Of a DNA stretch of 55,272 nt, positions 1 to 8,281 are shown one piece after another; within the stretch, counting starts at the first letter, position 1; each line of letters opens with the position of its first letter. A program made the translations under genes and the position numbers. The notes beneath the pieces are model-generated. The model ran no database searches. It was not told the DNA's origin and saw nothing but the letters and a program-made list of their open reading frames with translations. Source of the stretch: Cryobacterium sp. PH31-L1 (GTDB lineage Bacteria > Actinomycetota > Actinomycetes > Actinomycetales > Microbacteriaceae); the NCBI RefSeq assembly GCF_030063145.1, contig NZ_JASISM010000009.1, forward strand, positions 1 to 55,272. Reading direction: 5' to 3'.

Positions 1-174
<174 letters not shown>

Positions 175-240
175 CGATGTTCGGTGCTGACGTGAACTTC
201 GCGATCTTCCCACTGAGCAACCCCGGAACACCCCGATGTC

Positions 241-275
241 TGAGCGAGGAGCGGATGACCCGCCGACGCCGCGGG
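241..275. repeat. Dispersed 35-bp intergenic repeat, copy A
   Basis: This 35-bp stretch is 31/35 identical to 33970-34004. Both copies lie just beyond the 3' end of a leftward gene (the dehydrogenase here, pdtaS there). A looser third resemblance lies at the right edge near 55240-55272. The function is unknown; it could belong to a family of intergenic repeats. Confidence 0.5.
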
Positions 276-327
276 ACGCGCTGGTAGCCGCGGGACGCGC
301 TGGTAGCCGCGGAACGCGCTGCTACTC
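271..327. repeat. Three tandem 19-bp repeats
   Basis: Units at 271-289 and 290-308 are identical 19-mers (GCGGGACGCGCTGGTAGCC). A third, degenerate unit at 309-327 runs into the end of the leftward dehydrogenase gene, so its stop codon lies within the repeat. I see no gene in 175-321. Because the array sits close to a contig end, copy number may be affected by assembly. Confidence 0.7.
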
Positions 328-1101
328 GCGCACCGTCAGGGGGCCACGGGCGATCCGCGTCGGGGCCGCCTGGGCGACCGGCTTGATCACGATCAGGTCG
401 AGGTTCACGTGCGCGGGGCGCTCAACACTCGACACGATCGTCTCGGCGATGTCCTCGGCCGAGAGCGGATCGGGAACGTTGTCGTAGGCCGCGAACGCCT
501 TGTCGACGTCGCCGTCGAAGCGAACCAGACCGAACTCATCCGTTTTGACCATGCCCGGCGCGATCTCGATCACCCGAATCGGCTCCCCCGACAGCTCGAG
601 ACGCAACACCTCGGTCATCGCATGAGCGGCGAACTTGGCGGCGTTGTACCCGCCGCCACCGAGGTAGGCCACGTGCCCGGCAATCGACGTGACGGTCACG
701 ATGTCGGCCGACCCCGCGCCGGAGTCGATGCCGGCGCGCAGCAGCGGCAGGATGGCCGTGGTGACTCGCTTGACAGCGAGCACGTTGATCTCGAACATCC
801 AGGACCAGTCGGCGATACTGCCGGCCTCGACGGTGTCGAGTCCCTTGGCGCCGCCCGCATTGTTGACCAGGGCGTGCACCGGGCCGGTCTCGGCCAAGTA
901 GTCGCGCAGGGCATCGACATCCGCTTGCACCGTGAGGTCGGCGGTGAAGACATCCGCTCCCGTTTCTGAATGCAGCGCAGCGAGGCGGTCGGCTCGCCGC
1001 GCGACGCCCACCACATCCCAGCCTCGAAGCCGGAACAGACGAACTGTCGCCGCTCCTATTCCTGAACTTGCTCCGGTCACAACCACGCGTCGAGTACTCA
1101 T
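322..1101 (-). CDS. Short-chain dehydrogenase/reductase
   Basis: A 259-aa soluble NAD(P)-dependent oxidoreductase of the classical SDR family; the substrate is unknown. The cofactor loop TGASSGIG is at residues 9-16, NNAG at 80-83, the catalytic Ser at about 139, and the YNAAK Tyr/Lys pair at 152 and 156. The arginine-rich end of strand 2 (VARRADR) suggests NADP(H) preference, which is inference. The ATG at 1101 is chosen because it sits directly before the nucleotide-binding strand; an upstream in-frame start at 1140 would run into the divergent acyltransferase gene. The stop codon lies in the third unit of the 19-bp tandem repeat. Confidence 0.9.
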   Translation of the reverse strand: MSTRRVVVTGASSGIGAATVRLFRLRGWDVVGVARRADRLAALHSETGADVFTADLTVQADVDALRDYLAETGPVHALVNNAGGAKGLDTVEAGSIADWSWMFEINVLAVKRVTTAILPLLRAGIDSGAGSADIVTVTSIAGHVAYLGGGGYNAAKFAAHAMTEVLRLELSGEPIRVIEIAPGMVKTDEFGLVRFDGDVDKAFAAYDNVPDPLSAEDIAETIVSSVERPAHVNLDLIVIKPVAQAAPTRIARGPLTVRE

Positions 1102-1130
1102 TTGTCCATTCTGGCGGGAGAATGGATTCA

Positions 1131-2231
1131 ATGAGCGCATTGGACCCGATCACCACTGACCCGCCGAAGCGTCGCCTTCCCCTCTGGGACAACGCTCGCT
1201 GGCTCGCGATCACCCTCGTTGTGGTCGGGCACGCCATTCTCAAACTCATCGGTGAAGCGGATGCCGCATACACGCTGTATCTGTTTATTTACGCCTTCCA
1301 CGTTCCCGTTTTCGTCGCCGTGAGCGGCTACTTCGCGAAGTCGGGCCCGCCGGGCGCGAAGCAGATGCACCGGTTGCTCACCGACCTCGTCATTCCGTAC
1401 ATCATCTTCGAAACAGTCTGGACTTCAATCCGCTGGATTCTCGGCGGAAAATTCGTGCTCGATTACTCCACCGCGAGCTGGACGCTGTGGTTTCTGCTCG
1501 CGCTGCTGGTGTGGCGCATCGCGCTGCCCTACCTCGTGCTGCTGCGGTATCCCCTCACGATCAGCATCCTGATCTCGATCGGGGCCGGCTACATCTCCTC
1601 CATCGACGGAACCTTCACCCTGGCCCGCACGCTCGGGCTCCTTCCGTTTTTCGTGTTCGGCTGGAAGCTGCGCCAGTGGCTGCTGACCGATACCTGGCTG
1701 GAGTTGCGCACCGCCATGGTGTGGCGCTGGCGGGCCGGGGCGTTGGGATTGTTCGCCGTGCTGTACCTGCTGATCGCGCTCAACATCGATACCCTGCGCG
1801 CCCTGCAGGTGCGACGCTTCCTGCTGTACGACGAGTCGTATGCCACGTTCGACTATTCCTCGTGGTGGGCCGGCGGCATCCGCTTAGTCGTCATGGTGCT
1901 CGCCTTTGCCCTCATCATGGCGTTTCTGATGCTGATTCCGCGGCGCACCACCTGGTTCACCAGCCTCGGCAGCGCGACCATGTACATCTATCTCCTGCAC
2001 ACCTTTGTGCTCTACCCGCTGCGCGAGTCCGGCCTGCTCGACGGGCCCCAGCCCGGGTGGGTGCTGCCGGGCATGATCGTGCTCAGCGTGGCCATCGGGG
2101 TCGTGCTGTCGCTGCCCCCGGTGCGGAGGCTGTTCCGGCCATTGGTCGAGCCGCGGGCACGCTGGCTGTTCCGGCCGAGGGAAGCGACGCCGACCGGCAC
2201 GATCGTGTTGCCGCAGCGCGATCGCACGTAG
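1131..2231 (+). CDS. Acyltransferase family 3 membrane protein
   Basis: A 366-aa integral membrane protein, probably an O-acyltransferase transferring acyl groups to a cell-surface carbohydrate or similar acceptor. It opens with the family motif LPLWDNARWLAITLVVVGHA (the His is the likely catalytic residue), followed by about ten hydrophobic segments. The sequence resembles the fucose 4-O-acetylase-like branch. The ATG at 1131 is preferred because GGGAG lies about 10 nt upstream; an ATG at 1122 is possible but lies only 1 nt from that motif. It is divergent from the dehydrogenase across 29 bp. The acceptor cannot be predicted. Confidence 0.85.
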   Translation: MSALDPITTDPPKRRLPLWDNARWLAITLVVVGHAILKLIGEADAAYTLYLFIYAFHVPVFVAVSGYFAKSGPPGAKQMHRLLTDLVIPYIIFETVWTSIRWILGGKFVLDYSTASWTLWFLLALLVWRIALPYLVLLRYPLTISILISIGAGYISSIDGTFTLARTLGLLPFFVFGWKLRQWLLTDTWLELRTAMVWRWRAGALGLFAVLYLLIALNIDTLRALQVRRFLLYDESYATFDYSSWWAGGIRLVVMVLAFALIMAFLMLIPRRTTWFTSLGSATMYIYLLHTFVLYPLRESGLLDGPQPGWVLPGMIVLSVAIGVVLSLPPVRRLFRPLVEPRARWLFRPREATPTGTIVLPQRDRT

Positions 2232-2268
2232 CCGCCCGTGAGAACATGACGTTGTGTTTCGCCCGCTC

Positions 2269-2297
2269 TTGCACGGCCATTCGGGCATCTTTATGCT
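2269..2297 (+). promoter_or_regulatory. Likely housekeeping promoter for metY
   Basis: TTGCAC at 2269-2274 and TATGCT at 2292-2297 are separated by exactly 17 nt. Both hexamers are close to sigma-70 consensus, which is unusual in this GC-rich DNA. Transcription would begin near 2304, about 40 nt upstream of the metY GTG. No SAM-type riboswitch fold was recognised. Confidence 0.6.
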
Positions 2298-2345
2298 CGG
2301 GGCCAGAGCGCTGGAGAGTCCGCGCTGAATGACCCGGAGGCTATC

Positions 2346-3677
2346 GTGACCGACAATTCTTCATCGTGGAAGTTTGAGACCAAGCAGGTTCACTCCGGCG
2401 CTCGTCCAGACCCGGTCACCAACGCGCGGGCCACTCCGATCTACCAGACCACCTCGTACGTGTTCAACAGTGCAGAGCACGCCCAGAACCTGTTCGCGCT
2501 GGCCGAGTTCGGCAACATCTACACCCGCATCCAGAACCCCACCCAGGCCGTCGTCGAGGAGCGCGTCGCGGCGCTCGAGGGCGGAACCGCGGCCCTGCTG
2601 CTGTCGAGCGGCCAGTCGGCATCCACTTTCGCGGTGTTGAACATTGCGCAGGCCGGCGACCACATCGTGTCGTCGAGCTCGATCTACGGCGGAACCTACA
2701 ACCTGTTTAAGTACACGCTGGCCAAGCTGGGCATCGAAGTCACCTTCGTCGAAGACCAGGATGACGCAGCCGAATGGCAGCGCGCGGTGCGCCCGAACAC
2801 CAAGCTGTTCTTCGCCGAGACCATCGGCAACCCGCGCATCAACGTTCTCGACATTTCCCTGGTAGCGGATGTCGCCCACGCCGCCGGTATTCCGCTGATC
2901 GTCGACAACACCATCGCCACCCCGTACTTGATTCGCCCGTTCGAGCATGGCGCCGACATCATCGTGCACTCGGCCACTAAGTTTCTCGGCGGCCACGGCA
3001 CCATCATCGGCGGCGTGCTCGTTGACGGCGGCAAGTTCGAGTGGTCGAAGAACGTGGAGAAGTTCCCGGGCCTGACCGAACCCGACCCGTCGTACCACGG
3101 TGCCAGCTATACCACCGCGGTCGGCGACGGCATCGCCTACGTCATCAAGGCGCGCGTGCAGCTGCTGCGCGACCTCGGTAGTGCCATCGCCCCGGCGAGC
3201 GCCTGGCAGCTCATCCAGGGCATTGAGACGCTCAGCCTGCGCATCGAACGCCACGTGCAGAACGCCCAGGACATCGCCGAGTGGCTGGACAACCACGACG
3301 ACATCGCCTCGGTGAACTATGCCGGACTGCCGTCGAGCCCCTGGTATGCCACCGCCAACAAGTACGCTCCGCTTGGTGTCGGTGCCGTGCTCTCGTTCGA
3401 ACTCAAGGGCGGTGTCTCGGCCGGCCGCGCCCTGGTCGACAACCTGAGCCTGTTCAGCCATCTCGCCAACATCGGCGATGTGCGCTCCCTGGTGATCCAC
3501 CCGGCGTCGACGACGCACGCGCAGCTCACCCCGGAGCAGCAGCTCACCGCCGGAGTCACTCCCGGCCTGGTGCGTCTCTCGGTGGGGATCGAGAACGTTG
3601 TCGACCTCAAGGCCGACCTCGAGGCCGGCCTGGCCGCTGCCCGCGCGGTCGTCAAGCGCGACCGCGCCGACGCCTAG
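2346..3677 (+). CDS. metY: O-acetylhomoserine sulfhydrylase (aminocarboxypropyltransferase)
   Basis: A 443-aa PLP enzyme of the Cys/Met-metabolism family. It condenses O-acetylhomoserine with sulfide to give homocysteine, the direct-sulfhydrylation route to methionine. The Schiff-base lysine is K212 in HSATKFLGGHG. SSGQSAS near 88-94 and VDNTIATPYLIRPFEHGAD near 187 are typical of the MetY/MetZ group, and the length fits MetY. The GTG start at 2346 is supported by GGAGG at 2336-2340. metX follows 71 bp downstream and makes its substrate, so the two form a functional pair. Confidence 0.95.
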   Translation: MTDNSSSWKFETKQVHSGARPDPVTNARATPIYQTTSYVFNSAEHAQNLFALAEFGNIYTRIQNPTQAVVEERVAALEGGTAALLLSSGQSASTFAVLNIAQAGDHIVSSSSIYGGTYNLFKYTLAKLGIEVTFVEDQDDAAEWQRAVRPNTKLFFAETIGNPRINVLDISLVADVAHAAGIPLIVDNTIATPYLIRPFEHGADIIVHSATKFLGGHGTIIGGVLVDGGKFEWSKNVEKFPGLTEPDPSYHGASYTTAVGDGIAYVIKARVQLLRDLGSAIAPASAWQLIQGIETLSLRIERHVQNAQDIAEWLDNHDDIASVNYAGLPSSPWYATANKYAPLGVGAVLSFELKGGVSAGRALVDNLSLFSHLANIGDVRSLVIHPASTTHAQLTPEQQLTAGVTPGLVRLSVGIENVVDLKADLEAGLAAARAVVKRDRADA

Positions 3678-3748
3678 AGACGATCCAGCCCGGGCGTACG
3701 ACGTAACATGCGCCCGGGCGGTTCATTCGACCGACAGAATGGACCTGT

Positions 3749-4951
3749 ATGGAATGGCAATCGTCAGCAGACACGGTCCCGTCGAGCTTCATCACCGAAG
3801 CCCAGGCGCGCTCGGTCCTTGGCAAACCCCCGGCGACCGGAGCCTGGCGCGACGGTGACCCGGTCGGCCACCGCCAGTTTCAAAACCTCGGCCCGCTCAG
3901 CTTCGAGGCCGGCGGCAGTCTGCCGGCCGCCCGCCTCGCCTACGAAACCTGGGGCGCCCTCAGCCCCGCCGCTGACAACGCCGTGCTCGTGCTGCACGCC
4001 CTCACCGGCGACAGCCACGTGGTCGGCGCTCCCGGCCCCGGTCAGGAGACCGGCGGTTGGTGGGACGGCATCGTCGGCCCCGGGCTGGCGATCGACACCG
4101 ACCGGTGGTTCGTCGTGGCACCGAACATGCTCGGCGGCTGCCAGGGCAGCACCGGGCCGGCCTCGCTCGCGCCCGACGCGCTGGAGTGGGGCACCCGCTT
4201 TCCGTATCTGACCATTCGCGATCAGGTCAGCGCCCAGCGCATGTTCAGCGACCGGCTCGGCATCGACCGCTGGGCGGCCGTCATCGGCGGTTCCATGGGC
4301 GGCATGCACGCCCTCGAATGGGCGATCGAGACCCCGAACCGGGTCGAGCGCCTGATCATCCTGGCCGCGCCGCCCGTCACGACCGCCGACCAGATCGCCC
4401 TGAACTCGGTGCAGATCGAGGCCATCCGCACCGACCCGGCTTTTCGCGCCGGCAACTATTACGACGAAGCGGATGGCGACGGCCCGACCCGCGGGCTGGC
4501 CCTGGCCCGCAGAATGGCCCTGCTCAACTACCGAAGCCCGGCCGAACTGAACGCCCGCTTCGACCGGGGCTGGCAGAGCGGCATCAGTCCGCTCGGCGCC
4601 AACGGCCGCTTCGCCGTTGAGTCGTACCTCGACTTTCACGGCAACAAATTCACCCGACGCTTCGACGCCAACAGCTACATCGTGCTGGTCGAAGCAATGA
4701 ACTCCCATGATGTCGGTCGCGGTCGCGGCGGCGTCGCGGCCGCCCTGGGCCGAATCACCGCCCGCTCGGTCGTCGTCGGAATCGACAGCGACCGTCTCTT
4801 TCCGGTCGATGGCCAGCGCACCATCGCCGCGCATCTGACCAACAATATTGATGGACCCACCGCGGTCGTGCTGGAATCCGGCTATGGTCACGATGGTTTC
4901 CTCATTGAGAACGAGGCAATCGGCGCCCAGATTCGACGGGTGCTGCACTAG
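3749..4951 (+). CDS. metX: Homoserine O-acetyltransferase
   Basis: A 400-aa alpha/beta-hydrolase-fold enzyme that acetylates homoserine with acetyl-CoA, supplying O-acetylhomoserine to MetY just upstream. The nucleophile elbow GGSMGGMHALEW places the catalytic serine at 182. The family's Asp and His lie in GIDSDRLFP and GYGHDGFL near the C-terminus. The length is slightly above the usual 370-380 aa because of an N-terminal extension of about 40 residues. The 71-bp gap after metY holds no clear terminator, so co-transcription is likely. Confidence 0.95.
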   Translation: MEWQSSADTVPSSFITEAQARSVLGKPPATGAWRDGDPVGHRQFQNLGPLSFEAGGSLPAARLAYETWGALSPAADNAVLVLHALTGDSHVVGAPGPGQETGGWWDGIVGPGLAIDTDRWFVVAPNMLGGCQGSTGPASLAPDALEWGTRFPYLTIRDQVSAQRMFSDRLGIDRWAAVIGGSMGGMHALEWAIETPNRVERLIILAAPPVTTADQIALNSVQIEAIRTDPAFRAGNYYDEADGDGPTRGLALARRMALLNYRSPAELNARFDRGWQSGISPLGANGRFAVESYLDFHGNKFTRRFDANSYIVLVEAMNSHDVGRGRGGVAAALGRITARSVVVGIDSDRLFPVDGQRTIAAHLTNNIDGPTAVVLESGYGHDGFLIENEAIGAQIRRVLH

Positions 4952-5023
4952 GGCGAGTCCGCGCGTGTGTCGCCCGGTATGGTGCTGATAGAACACGTTC
5001 ATTTCCAAACCGGACAGGCCCCC

Positions 5024-6193
5024 ATGCAACGCATCCTCAAGGAGCGCGACCGCCTCCTGCGCAGAGCGGTGCAGGCGGCCGGGCTCGTGGGTACGGCCAC
5101 GACGCTGGCCTGCCTTCTGGTGCCCGGCGGGCTGGAAGCAGACGCACGCCTCTGGTGTCTCGTGCTCGTGCTGTTTCTGGCCGCTGGACAATACCTGCTC
5201 GGCAGCACCGGGGCTCTGCGCTGGGCCGTTCTGACCTTGATCAGCGGGGAAGCGATCATACTCATCGTGGGCTTCGCCAACCATCCGGGTGTCCCACTGA
5301 ACCTGATCGAGGAGAGCGTCATCGGCATGGTCTCCACCGCGCCGATGTGCGCGGTCGCGGCGATGCTGCTGACCAGCCCCCGCCGGATCCTTCTGCTCGT
5401 GGGGAGTTTCGCCGTGACCATCGCCAGTGTGGCCGTCGTGACCGTCGATGCGCCCGACCGCGCGGTGCTGCTGGCGCTGACCGTGAGCATGTGGCTGGCC
5501 TTCACTCTCGCTGCCTGGTGGATTGCGCAGAGCGTGCCCCGGGTGATGCACCGCATCGCCGCCATCGGTCGCGCCCACCGGGCCGAGCGTCACGCGAGCG
5601 AGCTGGAGGCGCAGCGCCGCCAGGATGCCCGCCTGCTGCACGATACGGTGCTCGCCACGCTCACCCTGTTGGCCCACTCCGGCGTGGGGGTGAGCCCGAT
5701 GGCCCTGCAGAAGCAGGCCGGTGATGACGCCCGGCTGCTGCGCCAGCTGCGCCTCGGCGGTCTGCCGACGCCACGTCGCTCCGGGGTCTACAGCCTGGAA
5801 CCGGCGTCGGTGCTCACCCTCGGCGACACCCTCGACGCCGTGCGCCAACGCTTTGAACGCATGGGCCTCACCGTCAACTGGCACGGAAGCGGGCAGGTGC
5901 AGCTCTCCAGTAGCGTCCTCGATTCCTTTCTGCTGGCTCTCTCTGAGTGCCTCGAAAACGTGCGCCGTCACTCCGGTGTCGACCACGCCGACGTGACTAT
6001 AACGGATGACGCCAGCACCGTTCGCGCGATGGTCACCGATACCGGGGTCGGCTTCGACCTCGGCCAGGTGGGGTCGGAGCGCCTCGGCGTCGCCGAATCG
6101 GTGATTGCCCGGCTTCGGGACGTCGGCGGCAACGCTCGCCTGTTCTCCTCGCCCGGCGCCGGAACCACGGTCGTGCTCGAGGTTCCCAAGTGA
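5024..6193 (+). CDS. Membrane sensor histidine kinase (NarL/DesK-type partner)
   Basis: A 389-aa membrane kinase with about five hydrophobic segments in the first 170 residues and no obvious extracellular sensor domain. A HisKA_3-like phosphoacceptor follows (ARLLHDTVLATL). The HATPase domain has its N box in LSECLENVRRHSG, DTGVGFD, and a glycine-rich SPGAGTTV end. It should phosphorylate the LuxR-type regulator at 7573. I prefer the ATG at 5024, directly before the first basic/hydrophobic stretch; an in-frame GTG at 4967 is possible but lacks a good ribosome binding site. Its 3' end overlaps the next gene by 4 bp (GTGA). Confidence 0.85.
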   Translation: MQRILKERDRLLRRAVQAAGLVGTATTLACLLVPGGLEADARLWCLVLVLFLAAGQYLLGSTGALRWAVLTLISGEAIILIVGFANHPGVPLNLIEESVIGMVSTAPMCAVAAMLLTSPRRILLLVGSFAVTIASVAVVTVDAPDRAVLLALTVSMWLAFTLAAWWIAQSVPRVMHRIAAIGRAHRAERHASELEAQRRQDARLLHDTVLATLTLLAHSGVGVSPMALQKQAGDDARLLRQLRLGGLPTPRRSGVYSLEPASVLTLGDTLDAVRQRFERMGLTVNWHGSGQVQLSSSVLDSFLLALSECLENVRRHSGVDHADVTITDDASTVRAMVTDTGVGFDLGQVGSERLGVAESVIARLRDVGGNARLFSSPGAGTTVVLEVPK

Positions 6194-7527
6194 GCCAGTT
6201 CAACGATACCGCCCCCATTGCCACCCACCCGCGGGCCCGCGGTGTGGGTTCGCGTCTGCTCGGCGGATCCTCCGAGCGCAGCTGGCCACCGGCATCCGCT
6301 GCGCATCGCACCCGAGCCGACCTGTTGCCGCTGCGATTTCCCCGCACGCTTCTGCGCGGAGACGGCCGCATCACCGTTTTCCGGTCGGACCAGAACGGTT
6401 TGGGCGCCCGTCACCTCGGTATCGGAATGAGCATCAGCGGAGCCTTCATCGCGCTGTTCCTGCTCGCGCGCCTGATCATTGAATGGAACCCGGCGCACGC
6501 GCCGGTGCTGAGCATTCTGGCCTGGGTCATTCTGCTGGTCACCGCGGTGGCCGTTCACCTCGCGGTGCACAAACTGGCCTCCCGCCTGCCGCTCTGGCTG
6601 TTCCTGGCCGCCCTCGGAGCCTGTGCGGTCGTGGTGGCCCTGGATCTCTCCGGAGCCTGGGGCGCGACCGGCGCGGGAGACTTCCCAACCGCAGCGCCCG
6701 CCGTCGGCGCGTTTCTGCTGTCGATCGTGACCCTGCGCGAGACCGGCGAGATCACGATGGCTACCGTGGCCCTCGGTCTGACGATGAGCGCGGCGACACT
6801 GTTCGAAACGCGCACTGACCTGCTCACCCTCGGCCCCGACATTCTCTCAATTGCTCTTGCGGTCGCGCCACCGTTGGTCGGTGCGAGCATCGTGCAGGCG
6901 TTTCGGCGCATGGTGCAGCGCGAACTCGATCTCGTTCTGGTGCAGAGCACGGTCTCCCAGCCGCGATTCGCGGTGGGGATGCTCGCCTCCGAGCAGCTGG
7001 CCCGGCTCGACCTCGACGCCGAGACCCTGCTCGACGACGTGGCCCAGGGCCGTACCGCACTGCCGCTGGCGCCCTCGACGGCGACCACTGCGGCCTCCCT
7101 GGCCACCCAACTGCGCTTGCACCTGATCGAGGGACGCACCGAAACCTGGCTGCACCACGCCATCACCGAGAGCGAATTTCTCGGCCCGGTCGTCGCGCTC
7201 AGCGATCCGGCCGGTCTCGCCGGACTGCTCTCGCCGCCGCAACGGGATGGGCTTCTGCTGACAATTTGGCTGCTGATCGGGGATACGGCCAGGTCGGGGG
7301 CATCCGTTTCGCTGCGCCTTGGACCGATTGCCCCCACACATGGGGCGGGTCAGCACCGCAAGGTGCGTTTTCCCATCGAGTTGACTACAACGGGGGTCGC
7401 CCGGCGGCGTGTCGATCCCGAAACGTGGCAGGCGATTCGTGCGGTCGGCCCACATGTGGACTCAAATCGGACCGGAAGCCTGCGGGTAGACATCGAGTGC
7501 AGTGTCGACAATCCCGCGGATGCCTAG
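6190..7527 (+). CDS. Membrane protein, degenerate kinase-like partner
   Basis: A 445-aa protein not assigned to a named family. After a polar N-terminus of about 80 residues come some six hydrophobic segments (about 80-240). A soluble C-terminal half then resembles the dimerisation/ATPase region of DesK-type kinases, but it lacks a convincing phosphoacceptor histidine, N box and glycine-rich ATP lid. It starts with a GTG inside the stop of the upstream kinase (GTGA overlap) and lies 45 bp before the response regulator. The arrangement suggests a pseudokinase or co-sensor of the same system, which is inference. Confidence 0.7.
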   Translation: MSQFNDTAPIATHPRARGVGSRLLGGSSERSWPPASAAHRTRADLLPLRFPRTLLRGDGRITVFRSDQNGLGARHLGIGMSISGAFIALFLLARLIIEWNPAHAPVLSILAWVILLVTAVAVHLAVHKLASRLPLWLFLAALGACAVVVALDLSGAWGATGAGDFPTAAPAVGAFLLSIVTLRETGEITMATVALGLTMSAATLFETRTDLLTLGPDILSIALAVAPPLVGASIVQAFRRMVQRELDLVLVQSTVSQPRFAVGMLASEQLARLDLDAETLLDDVAQGRTALPLAPSTATTAASLATQLRLHLIEGRTETWLHHAITESEFLGPVVALSDPAGLAGLLSPPQRDGLLLTIWLLIGDTARSGASVSLRLGPIAPTHGAGQHRKVRFPIELTTTGVARRRVDPETWQAIRAVGPHVDSNRTGSLRVDIECSVDNPADA

Positions 7528-7572
7528 TATTAGGGATTTAGGCGATAAGGTGCAACCAGTAGGAGGCAGAAA

Positions 7573-8229
7573 ATGACGACAACAGACCGTCCCATCCGTT
7601 TAGCCCTGGTCGATGACCACAGGATGCTCCTGGGTGCCCTCACCGAGTGGATCCGCAGCGCCGCTGATGACATCGAGATGGTAGCGGCGGTGACCACCTG
7701 GCCCGAGCTGCTGACGCATCCCGAGTTTCCGGTGGATGTCGTGCTGCTCGACCTCGACCTCAAGGACAACATTCCGGTGTCCCTGAAAATCTCCACGCTC
7801 AAGACGACCGGCGTGAAGACGGTGCTCATGAGCACCTATTCCGAACCGGCCCTGGTGCGCGAAGCCCTCGCGGCGGGCGCACTCGGCTACCTTGTGAAGA
7901 GCGAGGAAGCCAGCATGATCGTCGACGCCATTCGCGCCGCCTACAACGGCAAGTCGTACATCTCGGCCGAGCTCGACTACGCGCTCAACTCCACTGAGAA
8001 CGTCGAAGGCCCGCGCCTCAGCGCCCAGGAACGCCGGGTTATGGCGCTCTACGGTGCCGGCGAGCCGGTCAAGGCCGTCGCTTACCAGCTCGGCATCTCT
8101 GAGGAGACCGCCAAGAGCTACCTCAAGCGCATTCGCGAGAAGTACCGTCTCGCCGGATACGACGTCGGAACCAAGGTCGCGCTGCGCAAGCGAGCCATCC
8201 ACGACGGCATCCTGCTGCAGACCGACTGA
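7573..8229 (+). CDS. LuxR/NarL-family response regulator
   Basis: A 218-aa two-component regulator. The N-terminal receiver has the acidic pair D14/D15 in LVDDHR, phospho-acceptor D60 in VVLLD, a Thr/Ser switch in VLMSTYS, and the lysine in YLVKSEE. The C-terminal region (about 145-205) is an HTH of the LuxR type, with LSAQERRVMALY and a recognition region around SEETAKSYLKRIREKY. AGGAGG at 7561-7566 gives a strong ribosome binding site. It is the output of the sensor pair encoded directly upstream; targets are unknown. Confidence 0.92.
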   Translation: MTTTDRPIRLALVDDHRMLLGALTEWIRSAADDIEMVAAVTTWPELLTHPEFPVDVVLLDLDLKDNIPVSLKISTLKTTGVKTVLMSTYSEPALVREALAAGALGYLVKSEEASMIVDAIRAAYNGKSYISAELDYALNSTENVEGPRLSAQERRVMALYGAGEPVKAVAYQLGISEETAKSYLKRIREKYRLAGYDVGTKVALRKRAIHDGILLQTD

Positions 8230-8244
8230 TAGTTCGTCTGAAAC

Positions 8245-8275
8245 CTGACCGGCCTTCTCGATGAGGGGCGGTCAG
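8245..8275. terminator. Possible bidirectional terminator
   Basis: CTGACCG at 8245-8251 pairs with CGGTCAG at 8269-8275, with additional CC/GG pairing inside. The stem lies between the convergent response regulator and MFS genes. No clear T-tract follows, so the assignment rests on position and pairing. Confidence 0.4.
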
Positions 8276-8281
8276 CGTTGT

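Noticed and set aside
236..487. Short open frame at the left edge
   Set aside because: It overlaps the tandem repeats and runs antisense to the dehydrogenase, with no family resemblance.
2232..2345. SAM or other riboswitch upstream of metY
   Set aside because: The leader after the likely promoter is only about 40 nt and shows no riboswitch-like pairing or terminator.
3764..5986. 740-codon open frame antisense to metX and the histidine kinase
   Set aside because: Its composition mirrors the complementary strand of two well-supported genes; this is a high-GC shadow.
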